A DNA stretch of 64,000 nt from Microcyclospora pomicola (lineage: Eukaryota > Ascomycota > Dothideomycetes > Capnodiales). The translations under genes were made by a program, and so were the position numbers. The DNA lies in NCBI GenBank assembly GCA_002786065.1, contig NHNY01000029.1:124001-188000 (forward strand), given 5' to 3'. The notes under the pieces were generated by a model. That model did no database searches. It worked only from the letters and a program-made list of their open reading frames with translations, and was not told the DNA's origin. Each line of letters begins with the position of its first letter. The stretch's first letter is position 1. Shown in pieces: positions 1 to 9,684 of this stretch.

Positions 1-660
1 CACTTGACACCGGGAAAAGAAGCAAGAAGGGAAAGAAGTTAATGTAGCTGTTGGGAATCCATCATTGTGGTACTTGTTACAGGAAAACCTGACGCGAGGT
101 GGACCTACAAGTCAGGCTGCAGCGGTCCGTGCGCGTCTCTTGTGCATACATTTATGACATCTGCTGCCGCTTTATGTTCTTCTTCAATATATGTCGATTG
201 TATCACTGCATCATGTGTTCATGTTTGTTCCTATACCCTCGCACTCTTCGCCGGAACTTGATTGACCATGATTCCACATATGAAAGCTGATAGTGTACTC
301 CATGGACTGGCAACGAACGCCTGGAGCACCATTTGAGTTCCCTCAACGTGAACGCTTAGTGGCCGTACAATAAGCACATTCAATCCAGACCGGGTGAAGA
401 GCAAAGGTCACCATTGTATTTTGCCACTTCTATCAGACAGGTCGTCGGTTCTGGCCTTTGCCCAGTAGTGTACGTAGAGTTCAAGTGTGCTGATACATAT
501 GACACTTCCCGAACTCGCAGGTTAGAGTACTTAGCCTTTGCACCACGCGGCACGTCCCTCGTCACATCCGCACCCTGCCTTCCGACCTCATGGCTCTGGA
601 GGGCAGACGTCTCGGCGGGCATCACACCCGGTCTATAGAATTATTAAGTCGTCTGGCAAC
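1..660. other. No recognisable gene at the left edge
   Basis: Only short overlapping open frames on both strands are present, without family resemblance or convincing splice signals. The right part is presumably the promoter and 5' leader of the AP-2 sigma gene that starts immediately after it. Confidence 0.5.
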
Positions 661-1225
661 ATGGTTCTCTCCTTCGTCCTCATTCAGAACAGACAGTAAG
701 GCAATTCTGTACTCCCTCTTCCTCCCAATAGCTGTTAACGCATACACTCCAGAGGCAAGACTCGCCTGGCGAAATGGTACAATCCATACACAGACGATGA
801 GAAGATCAAGCTGAAAGGCGAGATCCATCGCCTCGTCGCACCCCGGGACCAGAAACATCAGTCGAACTTCGTCGAGTTCCGCGGCAGCTCTAAGATCGTG
901 TATCGACGGTACGCCGGGCTGTTCTTTTGCGCGTGCGTGGACGCCAACGACAACGAACTGGCATACCTCGAGGCGATCCATTTCTTCGTCGAGGTCTTGG
1001 ATCAGTTCTTCGGCAATGTCTGCGAGCTCGACTTGGTCTTCAACTTTTACAAGGTTCGTTTTTGCCACCGACATTCAAACTCCTGCATAACCATGAAACC
1101 CTAACGTGGATGATGCGCGCTAGGTCTACGCAATCCTGGACGAAGTGTTCCTCGCGGGAGAGATCCAAGAGACCAGCAAGCAAGTCGTGCTGACGCGGCT
1201 TGAACACCTTGATAAGCTAGAGTAA
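661..1225 (+). CDS. APS2: AP-2 adaptor complex sigma subunit
   Basis: Small (sigma) chain of the AP-2 clathrin adaptor, which selects cargo for endocytosis at the plasma membrane. I read three exons, 661-695, 753-1053 and 1124-1225, with GT-AG introns (donors GTAAGG and GTTCGT), giving 145 residues; the family is about 142. The product opens [16 protein letters not shown] and continues through [38 protein letters not shown] and [10 protein letters not shown] to [11 protein letters not shown]. This is collinear with animal and yeast AP-2 sigma along its whole length. Both splice junctions fall inside conserved motifs (Q/GKTR and FNFYK/VYAILDE), which supports the model. AP-1 sigma is less likely because of the FVEFR and IYRRYAGL-type core. 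The long open frame on the opposite strand (622-1074) is a shadow of this gene. Confidence 0.95.
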
Positions 1226-1962
1226 TCTCGACTGTTCCCCGACAAACCACACATATATATCCTAGCTCCGCCATCTCTACACCTTGATATCTTGGCACAT
1301 GATCCGTCATCATCCGCAATCTTGGAGAACCTTCGCTAAATACACACCGATCTATATTCAGTGACCGTATGCATGGGATGACCCGGTCACAAAGCGAGTC
1401 GAACCTCCACCTGCTCACGGAACGATACATCTGGAGCATTGCGCAAGAAGCGAGAAATGCGTTGATGTTGCGATCGGGCGATCGAGCTGGTATTGGGTGC
1501 TCGCCGCCTCCTCGAGGGTTTGAAGTCCACGTGTCCCATGAAGCGAGAGTCTGGCTTGTGAGGCATCTCGACCAGAATCCGGCGGCTTGGAATCTGGACA
1601 ACGCCGGGGACGACAAGTACCCAGAGCGGAACCAGGGAGGAGAGCGCATACAGTCGCTACGTCAAAGATTTAGCGAACGCCTCGCGCAGTCAAAAAAAGA
1701 CACGAGCAAAGTATGAGAGTAGTGTCTGCCAAGAGTGGTTGATTTTTATGCAGTAATGATAGACCTATTACTTCATGAGCCCAAGAATGCAGCTTTCAGA
1801 GTCTCCAGACACTCATCACCGAGGTCTCAGTGCAGATGCTGTTTACCGATGCAGGCTGCTTTGCCCAATGATCCTAGACTGGGTCCAGGAGCAGTGTACA
1901 CTCAACCCATAATCCAGACCTGCTCCAAGTCACCCTTCCGCTGGCTCAGCAGCTTCTCATTC
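1226..1962. other. Intergenic; one doubtful 115-codon ORF
   Basis: Lies between the convergent ends of the AP-2 sigma gene and the unknown gene on the minus strand. A plus-strand ATG frame at 1369-1716 (115 residues, starting MHGMTRSQSESN) and a longer minus-strand frame (1101-1649) overlap it. Neither has a recognisable domain, signal peptide or clear intron structure. The minus frame also runs into the last AP-2 sigma exon, so both are probably chance. Confidence 0.4.
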
Positions 1963-3054
1963 TCAGTCAATCTCAACGATGTCAATCACCAGCCCATCTG
2001 TCACCTTCCTGCCCCTGGCCTGCGGCAACTTGCCATCCATCGCACGAAACACCACAAACTTATCGTCCCACAGATCCAATTGCTGCACCATGACATCCTC
2101 CCCGACCCTAACATCAGCGTGAAGAAGCACAATCTCCTCCAACGCCATGCTGGCCTGCTGGTAGTAATGCCAGACGGTGCGTACGGTCGTGAACCGGTTG
2201 CCTCGCATCCAGACCAGATGCTTCTCTTCTTTGCAGCTCTCGATACGACGGTGTGGCAGCACGGCGATCCAGTAGCGGTGCTCGGCTAGTGAGAGATTAG
2301 GCTTCAGCGGTAGGCAGCGGGCGTGGAGTCTGTTGTACATGACCAGGCGAGGGGAGAGGTTCTTCACCGGATGAGGGTAGTTGGGGTCATCAATCACTGG
2401 GCCTGACCTGCGCTGGAACGGCTGAACAGCCAGGGTATTGGGACTTCCAGGCGCTTCTGGTGGTGGTGTAGAAGCTCCACGGGTGAAGCCTTCGGGCTTG
2501 TACGGCTCATCGCAGGTGTACTCGGTCATATTGTGAAGATTGGCATCTTCTTTCTCGACGTCCTCATCTTTGGTCTGAGGGCTCGCTGTGGTAGATCTTG
2601 CATCTGGACTGGAAACCGCGTTGGAAGTGTTGCCCTGTACGAAGCCAGCACCATCGTCCTCGGTGTAGGCTGGAGCTATGGCTGACTGGCTGTTGTGGTC
2701 ATACTGCCCGATATCCTCGAATTGTCTCCTCAGCTGCTGGCGTTTCTCAGGCGTGAAATCGTGGCGTGTATCGATATACTCAGCCTGCTGGAAGGTACGA
2801 GAGTGATCGTGATCCGTGTACATTTGGTCAGCATTGATGTAGAAATCGTCTGTACTGCTATGCGGGTTTGCGATATGCTCCTGAGCATCCGCGAAGTGCT
2901 CGTTGGTATCCTCATACTCATCGTATACAGACATGTTGCTGCTGGTCTGCTGAGCAACTTCTGCCACGCTCTCGGAAACTCCTGGTCGAGGATTGCTGTA
3001 TGGTGTGGCCGGATATTGCCCGTTACTGGACACGAAGTTGTGGTTCCTAGCCAT
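1963..3054 (-). CDS. Protein of unknown function, 363 residues
   Basis: Single-exon frame. I start it at the ATG at 3054 (MARNHNFVSS); the frame stays open upstream to 3198 but without another ATG. The first ~200 residues are low-complexity, rich in Ser, Gln, Asp and Glu, and probably disordered. The last ~130 residues look folded: a Pro-Arg-Leu-Val-Met-Tyr stretch, a WIAVLPHRRIESC segment, then VWHYYQQASMALEEIV and a C-terminal part ending VIDIVEID. I recognise no named domain, signal peptide or membrane segment. Codon use and the ordered C-terminal block argue for a real gene. It is divergent from the Myb-like gene, with about 445 bases between the starts. Confidence 0.65.
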   Translation of the reverse strand: MARNHNFVSSNGQYPATPYSNPRPGVSESVAEVAQQTSSNMSVYDEYEDTNEHFADAQEHIANPHSSTDDFYINADQMYTDHDHSRTFQQAEYIDTRHDFTPEKRQQLRRQFEDIGQYDHNSQSAIAPAYTEDDGAGFVQGNTSNAVSSPDARSTTASPQTKDEDVEKEDANLHNMTEYTCDEPYKPEGFTRGASTPPPEAPGSPNTLAVQPFQRRSGPVIDDPNYPHPVKNLSPRLVMYNRLHARCLPLKPNLSLAEHRYWIAVLPHRRIESCKEEKHLVWMRGNRFTTVRTVWHYYQQASMALEEIVLLHADVRVGEDVMVQQLDLWDDKFVVFRAMDGKLPQARGRKVTDGLVIDIVEID

Positions 3055-3499
3055 GCTGGATATGAGGTGACCCAGGTGTCCACGTCTTTTCCCGAAGAGG
3101 TCAATGGTTGGCCGAAGGAGCTGATTCAAGGGGAAAATCGATGTACATGTCGTCAACTCCAATAGCACATGACAAGGCGCCACTGCTGTTCTGGCCAACT
3201 GAAGCTCAACGCAAACGAATGAACCCCGGCAGTTTGCATGTGATAGCCCAAACGTATGTGAGGATTGGTCAAGTGAACTGCTTGTCTGGATGTAGCCTGG
3301 GTTGTTTCAGTTTGCTGGCTCCCATTTATCTTCTCTACTGGCACTCACTTCTTCACTTGCTTTGGAACGCTTACTTGTATCTCCTTTCACCTCGTTGAAA
3401 CTTGATCTCAACAACCTGCAGCAATCTCAATCGCTCTGACACCTGCTTCTGTATCCTCAATCAACGTCGCGATACTTGCCCGTCGACCCCAGCGCTATA
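3055..3499. other. Divergent promoter region
   Basis: About 445 bases between the starts of two divergent genes. The part next to the plus-strand gene (roughly 3330-3480) is pyrimidine-rich, as is common just upstream of fungal starts. I see no other element. Open frames here overlap in several phases and look like chance. Confidence 0.4.
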
Positions 3500-4032
3500 A
3501 TGGAGAAAAAACAGCCGTGGACCGATGGCGAAAAGGTAAGTGACTTGCTTCTGAAATTTACCACTGAATCTTCCCACTGACGCCCCTCAAAGGCCGCTGT
3601 CCTCTTCCAGCTTCTTCCGCAAAGCATCCTGTGGAACACGATCATCTTGCCAGAAGGTCGCACCCTCAAGGCTGTGCAGGTCATGATCGGCAAGGAGAAA
3701 GACAAGCTCAAGAAAGCCAAGGCTCAAGGAGGAGGGGATGATGGTACTCCACAGAGTGAGGGTGGTGAGCGTGAGAAGAGCGCTCCTGCTAGCGGCAAGG
3801 TATGCGTTGTCTTCATGACCTGCATTTGCAGGGCAGCATACGTGACCTCGCTGATGTGATTCCTTTCCTCCAGAAACGCAAGGCAACCACGGAGGCCGAT
3901 GACAAGGCGAAGACCAAAGCCGTGAAGAGTGCCAAGACGAAGAAGACCAAGGTCAAAGACGAGCCTAAAGAAGACGAGGACGCGGAGGAGGAAGGCGAAG
4001 TGGAAGAAGGAGAGCTTACCTTCGCCGATTGA
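3500..4032 (+). CDS. Small Myb/SANT-like protein with acidic, lysine-rich tail
   Basis: Three exons, 3500-3535, 3593-3799 and 3874-4032, with donors GTAAGT and GTATGC and acceptors AAG and CAG; all junctions are in phase 0 and give 133 residues. The N-terminal ~50 residues (MEKKQPWTDGEK, then LFQLLPQSILWNTIILPEGR, then TLKAVQVMIGKEKDKLKK) have the tryptophan spacing and the final Arg-Thr-x-Lys-Ala helix of the short Myb/SANT-like domains common in Dothideomycete proteins. The C-terminal half is Lys-rich (KAKTKAVKSAKTKKTK), then acidic (DEDAEEEGEVEEGEL). A chromatin- or DNA-associated role is likely by composition, but no target can be inferred. Confidence 0.75.
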
Positions 4033-4341
4033 GAACTCTTTTGTGGCGCTCAAGACTCCCTTCTCTATGGCATTGACAAGCAGATCATGTCATGAGTGAT
4101 CCGTTTCGTGAGATCAGCATGGTCAGGGCATACAAGCACCAGATGCTTCAAGAATACACGGAGTGAGGTGAAGAGTCGCCAGACGTCCACTTTTCCATCC
4201 GCTAGCTTTAGCGCCTCCGTATGGTCGACTTCGCCGTTCTCAGTTCGTAACCTCGGCCACACACAGCGATTTCAAGCAGAATCAGAGCATTGGGCCAATG
4301 TGAACTGATGATGCCTTCCTTTTGTCTTATCTGGTAAGACT
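4033..4341. other. Convergent 3' intergenic spacer
   Basis: About 300 bases between the convergent ends of the Myb-like gene and the acyl-CoA ligase gene. No coding signal or repeat seen; presumably the two 3' untranslated regions. Confidence 0.4.
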
Positions 4342-6077
4342 CTACATCTTTGCTCTCTCCTCCCTCACCACAACACCATGCTGTCCACTGCGTGACTGGT
4401 CCCTCAGAACCCTCCTCAAGATCTTTCCGCTGGCACTTTTCGGGATCACGTCGATGAACTCCACCTCCTTGACAGCCTTGTATTTCACTTTCTTCTCCTT
4501 CACATACTTTATCAACTCGCGTCCGGCTTGCTGGTCTGCCTTCCGGCCTGATTTGAGCACAACATATGCCTTCGGGACTTCTCCACTGTACTCATCTGGA
4601 ACACCAAGTACAGCCACATCCTCGACTATGGGGTGACCGAGCAGCAGATCCTCGAGCTCTGCAGGTGCGACGCCAATGCCTTTGACTTTCATCATTTCCT
4701 TGATGCGGTCAAGAATGGTAATGACTCCATGCTCGTCGATCGCACCTTGATCTCCCGTGTGAAGATAGCCATCCTGGTCAAATGTAGATTTCGTCGCTTC
4801 GTCGTTGTTCAGATAACCCATCACGATCTGCGGACCTTTGGCCAGGATTTCTCCAGGTTCACCAACGCCACCTTCTGACCCATCCTCCTTAATGATTTTT
4901 ACCGAGGTCGACGCAACGATCGTTCCGACTGTGTGAGCGTAACGGTAATCGTAGTTCGCTGGCGGATGCGCAGTGATGCAGGAACAGGACTCGGTCATAC
5001 CGTAGCCTTGCTTGAAACCGGTTTGCGGGAACTTTTTCTTCAGCAGCTGGATAATCTCTTCGCTCAATGGTGCGGCACCAGAAGAAAAGCGTCGCAAATG
5101 GGACAGATCGTACTCATCGACAATAGGATCCCGTACCATACGGATAAGAATCGGTGGAACGAGCAGGAGTTCTTTTACCTGGTACTCTACAACCGTGTCG
5201 AGCATGCTTTTCATTGTGAAGGCAGGCAGCATTATTACCTCGGCGTTCACGAGAATCGGGAGATGGAGCGCATGTACAAGACCTGGACGACTGTAAGCAA
5301 GACTGACTGGAGCTATAGGGTAAAACAGAATCGAGTCTCGATACCTGTGATGTGGAAAGATGGTAGAACAGCCAGGACCTTTGTCAAATCCGACGGTGTG
5401 ATCGGCATGACTTGTAAACACTGCGCAATTATATTCTGATGAGCAATCATTACCGCCTTCGGCAACCCAGTCGTGCCACTGGAGAAAGACAGAAATCCGC
5501 AGACATCGAAGTTAGTTTGATCTTGTGGTATGCTCCAGACAGGTGCTTGCTGACTCTCCCCCTTGCCCTCGGCGATCAAGTGCTTGATCGTCTTGAATCC
5601 ACTCATCTCGCCCTCCAGCAGGAAAAGATTCTCCTTCGAAATCCCAGCATTCTCGGCCGCCGCAACTGCGACCTCCATACTGTTTGGATGGGTCATGAGG
5701 AACTTCGCGTCGGCTGTGCGCAACGCGTAGGTCATCTCCTCGACATTGTAAGCTGGGGATGCGCCGCTGACCTTACCGCCAACACGCATGGTAGCATGCA
5801 TAGCAACAGGATACCAGATGGTATTCTGGGAGAAGAGTGCAACGGCGTCTCCTTCTTTGAACCCATACTTCTTAACCAGCGCGGTGGAAACATAAGTTGC
5901 TGCTTCTTTGACCTCGCGCCAATTGAGCCTTTCCTTAGTAGCAGCATTAGTGTACCCAGCGAGCTCCTGCTCTGGAAATCGAGCAAGTGGTGAATATGTC
6001 GGATCTTCGAATAGCCACTGCCAAGTTGTAAGGTGGCGAGGCAGGAGAATGTCACTGTGTAGACTCTTGAAAGGCAT
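4342..6077 (-). CDS. 4-coumarate-CoA ligase-like acyl-CoA synthetase
   Basis: Adenylate-forming enzyme that activates a carboxylic acid to its CoA thioester through an acyl-AMP. Two exons, 6077-5345 and 5282-4342, are separated by a 62-base intron that interrupts the conserved FHITGLVHALHLP segment; the spliced protein is 557 residues, normal for the family. The AMP-binding signature SSGTTGLPKAVM, the YGMTES motif, DGYLHTGD, LDRIKEMMKVKG and the C-terminal catalytic-lysine motif PKSASGKILRR are all present. The first in-frame ATG is at 6077 (MPFKSLHSD). The last three residues, Ala-Lys-Met, fit the type-1 peroxisomal targeting consensus, so peroxisomal location is likely. The substrate (phenylpropanoid, medium-chain fatty acid or other) cannot be told from sequence. 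It shares a ~320-base promoter with a 3-hydroxyacyl-CoA dehydrogenase. Confidence 0.93.
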
Positions 6078-6394
6078 CTTGTGCTTCGTCAATGCGAGGG
6101 ATGTATTGGACCAGAAAGAGGAGACACGGCACCGAAGCCTACCTGTAGCTTACCTCATATATTCAGCACGACACCGCAGTTCTAGCACGATTTCTCGTGC
6201 CGCCATTGCGATCCTGCCTTGCCCTCGGTCGTGCGCATGAGGAGTCGAGCGGGGAGAGTTGACGTCGGTGCAATGTTCACCTGACGTCACGTGATGCGGT
6301 TAGGGTTGTACTTGTGCGTGATATTTGGCCTCTTCGATGTGCTTCAAATGCTACAGTTGCGCTAGATATCATTTACAAGAGGTCAACTACCGGC
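6078..6394. promoter_or_regulatory. Bidirectional promoter with overlapping CRE and E-box palindromes
   Basis: About 317 bases separate the divergent starts of the acyl-CoA ligase and the hydroxyacyl-CoA dehydrogenase. At 6282-6289 there is a perfect TGACGTCA (the CRE/ATF bZIP site), overlapped by the palindrome TCACGTGA at 6287-6294 (a CACGTG-core bHLH site matching the Cbf1-type RTCACRTG word). A half site, TTGACGTC, lies at about 6259-6266. Binding is inferred from consensus only. Confidence 0.55.
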
Positions 6395-7315
6395 ATGGTT
6401 GACAAAGGTCAGAAAATAGCCATTGTAGGCTCTGGTACGATCGGTCTGTCTTTTGCAGCGTTGCATCTGACGAGGAATCCAACTTGCACCATCGCCATCT
6501 TCGACACCAGGCCGGATCTTCGGACCTATGTGAACGAGCATCTCCCCGGGTACCTGATTGATGTAGACCATGAGGCTATCTTCCACCGATTATCGTTCGC
6601 ATCAGATCTGCTTGAAGCAGTCAAGAATGCCTCCATAATCCAGGAGCAAGGTCCCGAGAACGCCGATTTCAAGATTGCGATCTGGCCAAAGATTGAGCGA
6701 TATGCTCCCAAGGATGCCTTGTTCTGGTCTAGCACTTCAGGCATTCCCAGCAGCCTGCAGAGTCGAGATATGCAGGACAAGACTCGGCTGGTGGTAGTTC
6801 ATCCCTTCAACCCTCCTCATATCATGCCGTTGGTGGAAATAGTGCCTTCGCCACAAACCGCCACATCCGTGGTCGAGCGTACCCTTGACTACTGGAAAGC
6901 TCTTGGCCGCACTCCCGTAGTTGTTAAGAAGGAGTGTACTGGCTTTGTGGCGAATCGGCTGGCTTTTGCCCTGTTCCGAGAGGCCTGCAGTCTGGTAGCT
7001 CAAGATGTCGTATCTGTTGAGGATCTCGATGCCATCGTCACATCGTCCATGGGTCCTCGGTGGAGTGTTGCTGGACCATTCAAAGCCTATCACGCCGGAG
7101 GCGGTGAAGGTGGTCTGTCGAGCTTCATGGAGAAGATTGGTGGTACCGTGCAGGGCTGCTGGGAAGCTAGTGAGCAAGACGTACAGAAAGGCGGCATCGT
7201 GGTCGGCGGCGATTGGCAGCAGGCGGTTTGCCAGCAGGCAGACAGCAGCTATGGTGTTGCAAATACAGCAGAAAGAGACATGAAAACGAGGAAGGTACTG
7301 GAAGCCGTGAAATGA
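6395..7315 (+). CDS. 3-hydroxyacyl-CoA dehydrogenase family protein (NAD-binding)
   Basis: NAD-dependent oxidoreductase of the 3-hydroxyacyl-CoA dehydrogenase / lambda-crystallin family. Single exon, 306 residues from the ATG at 6395 (MVDKGQKIAIVGSG). The Rossmann glycine motif GSGTIG follows at once. The catalytic-histidine motif appears as VVHPFNPPHIMPLVEIV around residue 135-150, and the C-terminal dimerisation domain begins near GFVANRLAFALFREACSLV. Length and the absence of an enoyl-CoA hydratase domain fit the short monofunctional group, which also includes L-gulonate and L-carnitine dehydrogenases, so the exact substrate is open. There is no PTS1 tail (it ends LEAVK). Sharing a promoter with an acyl-CoA ligase suggests both act on the same class of acyl-CoA, but this is inference. 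Confidence 0.9.
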   Translation: MVDKGQKIAIVGSGTIGLSFAALHLTRNPTCTIAIFDTRPDLRTYVNEHLPGYLIDVDHEAIFHRLSFASDLLEAVKNASIIQEQGPENADFKIAIWPKIERYAPKDALFWSSTSGIPSSLQSRDMQDKTRLVVVHPFNPPHIMPLVEIVPSPQTATSVVERTLDYWKALGRTPVVVKKECTGFVANRLAFALFREACSLVAQDVVSVEDLDAIVTSSMGPRWSVAGPFKAYHAGGGEGGLSSFMEKIGGTVQGCWEASEQDVQKGGIVVGGDWQQAVCQQADSSYGVANTAERDMKTRKVLEAVK

Positions 7316-7481
7316 AGACGATATGAATGCTGTGTCTATGGGGATACATCAGTGCGGAAATCTCTTTGGCCATCTCCGTCCAGTTCTGAGCTCATCAGCG
7401 TGGTCGCACGCCTCCCCATGAAAGAAGCCTCCGGTACCTCTTCTAGAGACCGCCAGCAGAGCCAAAGCTGTTTGAAGAAGT

Positions 7482-7945
7482 CTACGAGCTGCCCAGAAAC
7501 CCGTCCCACTTCCAGCATATGAAGCTCTGTGCTTGCTTGTCAAAATTGATAAAAGGGCTGCTGAGGTCGCCGTAGCCTGGATGCGCGATCGGATCGGACT
7601 TCGTCCCTTGACAGTCTCTCCCAGAGTACAGAAAGCAGGTCATCCCATCCTCTGGACCGGCCGAAGATATACTGCCAGACAAGCTGGTGTCAATATTGCC
7701 ACCTGGGGATGTGTTAGTTGTAGCCAAGATATGAAGGGGCATATGAGAAACTCACCACACACACTTGGCTCGACACAGAAGTTATGGCTCGCACCGCTCC
7801 AGTTCGTCTCGGTAGTGAGGTACAGACATGGCCATTGAGCTTGTCCGCCCTCGTCGCGAATTTGTATGGACCGGGCAGCTGTGGACATACTGTGAATTGT
7901 CGCAGCTAGGAGCACTAGGACAGACGTCTTGACAAAGAACATCAT
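7482..7945 (-). CDS. Small secreted cysteine-containing protein, 136 residues
   Basis: Two exons, 7945-7756 and 7702-7482, with an intron donor GTGAGT and acceptor CAG joining SVCG to GNIDTSL. The start MMFFVKTSVLVLLAATIHS is a typical signal peptide with likely cleavage near residue 20-24. The mature part holds six cysteines (in PCLY, NFCVE, SVCG, MTCF, RDCQG and FICW contexts), enough for three disulfides, and aromatic segments such as QSFICWKWDGF at the end. I recognise no family. Small size, secretion signal and even cysteine number fit a secreted effector-like or wall-associated protein, but no function is shown. Confidence 0.75.
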
Positions 7946-8670
7946 GGGCTGATGCGGACTAGGAGGAGGTACATCTAAGGATCAACGACCTCAGTGGGTG
8001 AATGAACGAGCACTTTCGCAGCGTAACGTGGTTCAGAACGGAAGGGGATAATTGGGGTGTAGTGGTAAACCAGGAACATGCACGTTTATGTTCTTGTCGA
8101 GGTTTCGAACGCTGCTGCCATGCCCCATGATATGCTTGTAAGGCATGGACGCAATGACTGTTTCAACTGAGCCCATGAAAATGGCAGGAGAAGAGCACCT
8201 ACGTCGGGAGTCCATGATTCTGAAACATCTTGGCAATTTCTAGCAAGCCCATCTGCAAGCCAAAGATGCCCATCGGCCCTACCTCTAGACTCTAGGTACA
8301 CTGCGCAGATCTGCCGGTTTCTACGTAGGTATCGCGTCGTACATACTTAGCGAGGCGCCGACAAAACCTGTCACGTTGTGTTCCGGTGTAACTAAAACCT
8401 GACCCCTTCCTAGTCACTCATTCCTTGCATCAAGCGTTTCACCAATAAGACTATCTCACCTCCTGTAACATACTTGCGCTTCACGTTGTCGCAGGGGCCA
8501 GGATTACCCGGAAACATCGACGTTGAAGCACAAGGGAGTCGCTTGAGCACAATCGTTGCCTTGATAAATTACGGAACATAAGGTATGACTCCAGCAGCTA
8601 TACCAAGAGAGTCCAGATATCGAACATACATGCATGTCCCACTCGGCCTAAAGATGTGATCATGACCATG
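7946..8670. other. Intergenic, no gene seen
   Basis: About 725 bases between two same-strand secreted-protein genes. Minus-strand open frames at 8033-8301 are short and overlap each other without domain or splice support. The left part is presumably the promoter of the 136-residue secreted protein. Confidence 0.4.
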
Positions 8671-9162
8671 CTAATAACTCTGGAACCCATGGTCCGGCGA
8701 CGAGATCTCAAACTGCTGGCAATGATACTGTCCCCATTGCTGGACTCCAGCGCCATTCTTGTCGCCAGTGTATGCACACAAATCTGTCACGTCCGATAGT
8801 CATCAGCACACAGCCATCTTCCGCAATGACCAAGCCTAGGGGGACCAACGGTAGAACTGCCCGAGGCAGAAGGAAGGCGGCACATACGCCGAGATGGGAT
8901 CGCATGTGCCTGTGATGCGGACGGAGGTCTTCGTGTGATCCGCAGTCATGCCTGCGTATGCATAGTCCGACGGCACCAAGACCTTACCGTTGGCGTCGCC
9001 CTGGCAGAATTTGCTGACGGCGTTGATGACGTTGATGTTCTTCTGGGCGCAGATGGCTTGCGCGGTGCCGTCAGGCGCTACACCGGTGCCCCATATGCCG
9101 TCGGCATGGGAGAGTGGTATGGCTGCAAGGGCGAGAGTAAAGACGCTTCGGTATGGGTTCAT
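8671..9162 (-). CDS. Small secreted cysteine-rich protein, 141 residues
   Basis: Exon 1 9162-8850 and exon 2 8783-8671, joined in phase 1 (GQFY/HLCAYTGDKNG). Without the intron the frame stops shortly after GQFY, and exon 2 supplies a coherent tail, CAYTGDKNGAGVQQWGQYHC, ending HGFQSY. The N-terminus MNPYRSVFTLALAAIPLSHA is a signal peptide with likely cleavage after Ala20. The mature protein has six cysteines. The donor used (C|GTTGGT) is weak, so the exact junction is less sure than the two exons themselves. No family recognised. It lies about 0.7 kb upstream of another small secreted gene on the same strand, but the two share no obvious sequence, so they are not a simple duplication. Confidence 0.7.
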
Positions 9163-9684
9163 CTCGGAGCTGACGTAGAAGAGGCTGGGTGAAGTGATCT
9201 ACGAAGCAGTAGCAGGCACAGGAGGACAGGAGACTGATACTTATGTGCATATAGATCGTTCGCTGGCGTACTCAATCATTAGATGAAGTTCTGCTATTGA
9301 TCCGCATCGAGTACTCAATAGACAGCCACACAGGTCAGTGGCAGATGGCATGTGGCCGTATTCCAGATGGTGGAATGCATGCATCACGCGTACACTGGCG
9401 TTGCTTTCACCTGTATAGCATCAAGACTAGGAACACGAGCGTTATTTGTCCTCGCGATCTCAGCTCGAGGGACGTGTAATGGCATGATAGCGACACCGTG
9501 GTCATGCTGGCCTACCAGCATCTAGCTTATGCTTGTGTCCGAGTGCTGCAGCAAATCATTCCAATTACATCGAGAACAGGAGGAACTGTGCTTCGAAAGA
9601 TCAAGTTCGACCAGAGCCAGATAAGGGTGGCGAGATGAGCAGTCATAAATGCATAAGATTCTGTACATATGTATTTTTGAGCAT
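9163..9684. other. Intergenic, no gene seen
   Basis: Holds the promoter of the 141-residue secreted protein and the 3' flank of the glutaryl-CoA dehydrogenase gene. Only short, unsupported open frames are present. Confidence 0.4.

Noticed and set aside
622-1074. 150-codon minus-strand frame opposite AP-2 sigma
   Set aside because: It is antisense to a fully conserved gene and has no family features.
1101-1649. 182-codon minus-strand frame after AP-2 sigma
   Set aside because: It runs into the last AP-2 sigma exon and has no recognisable feature.
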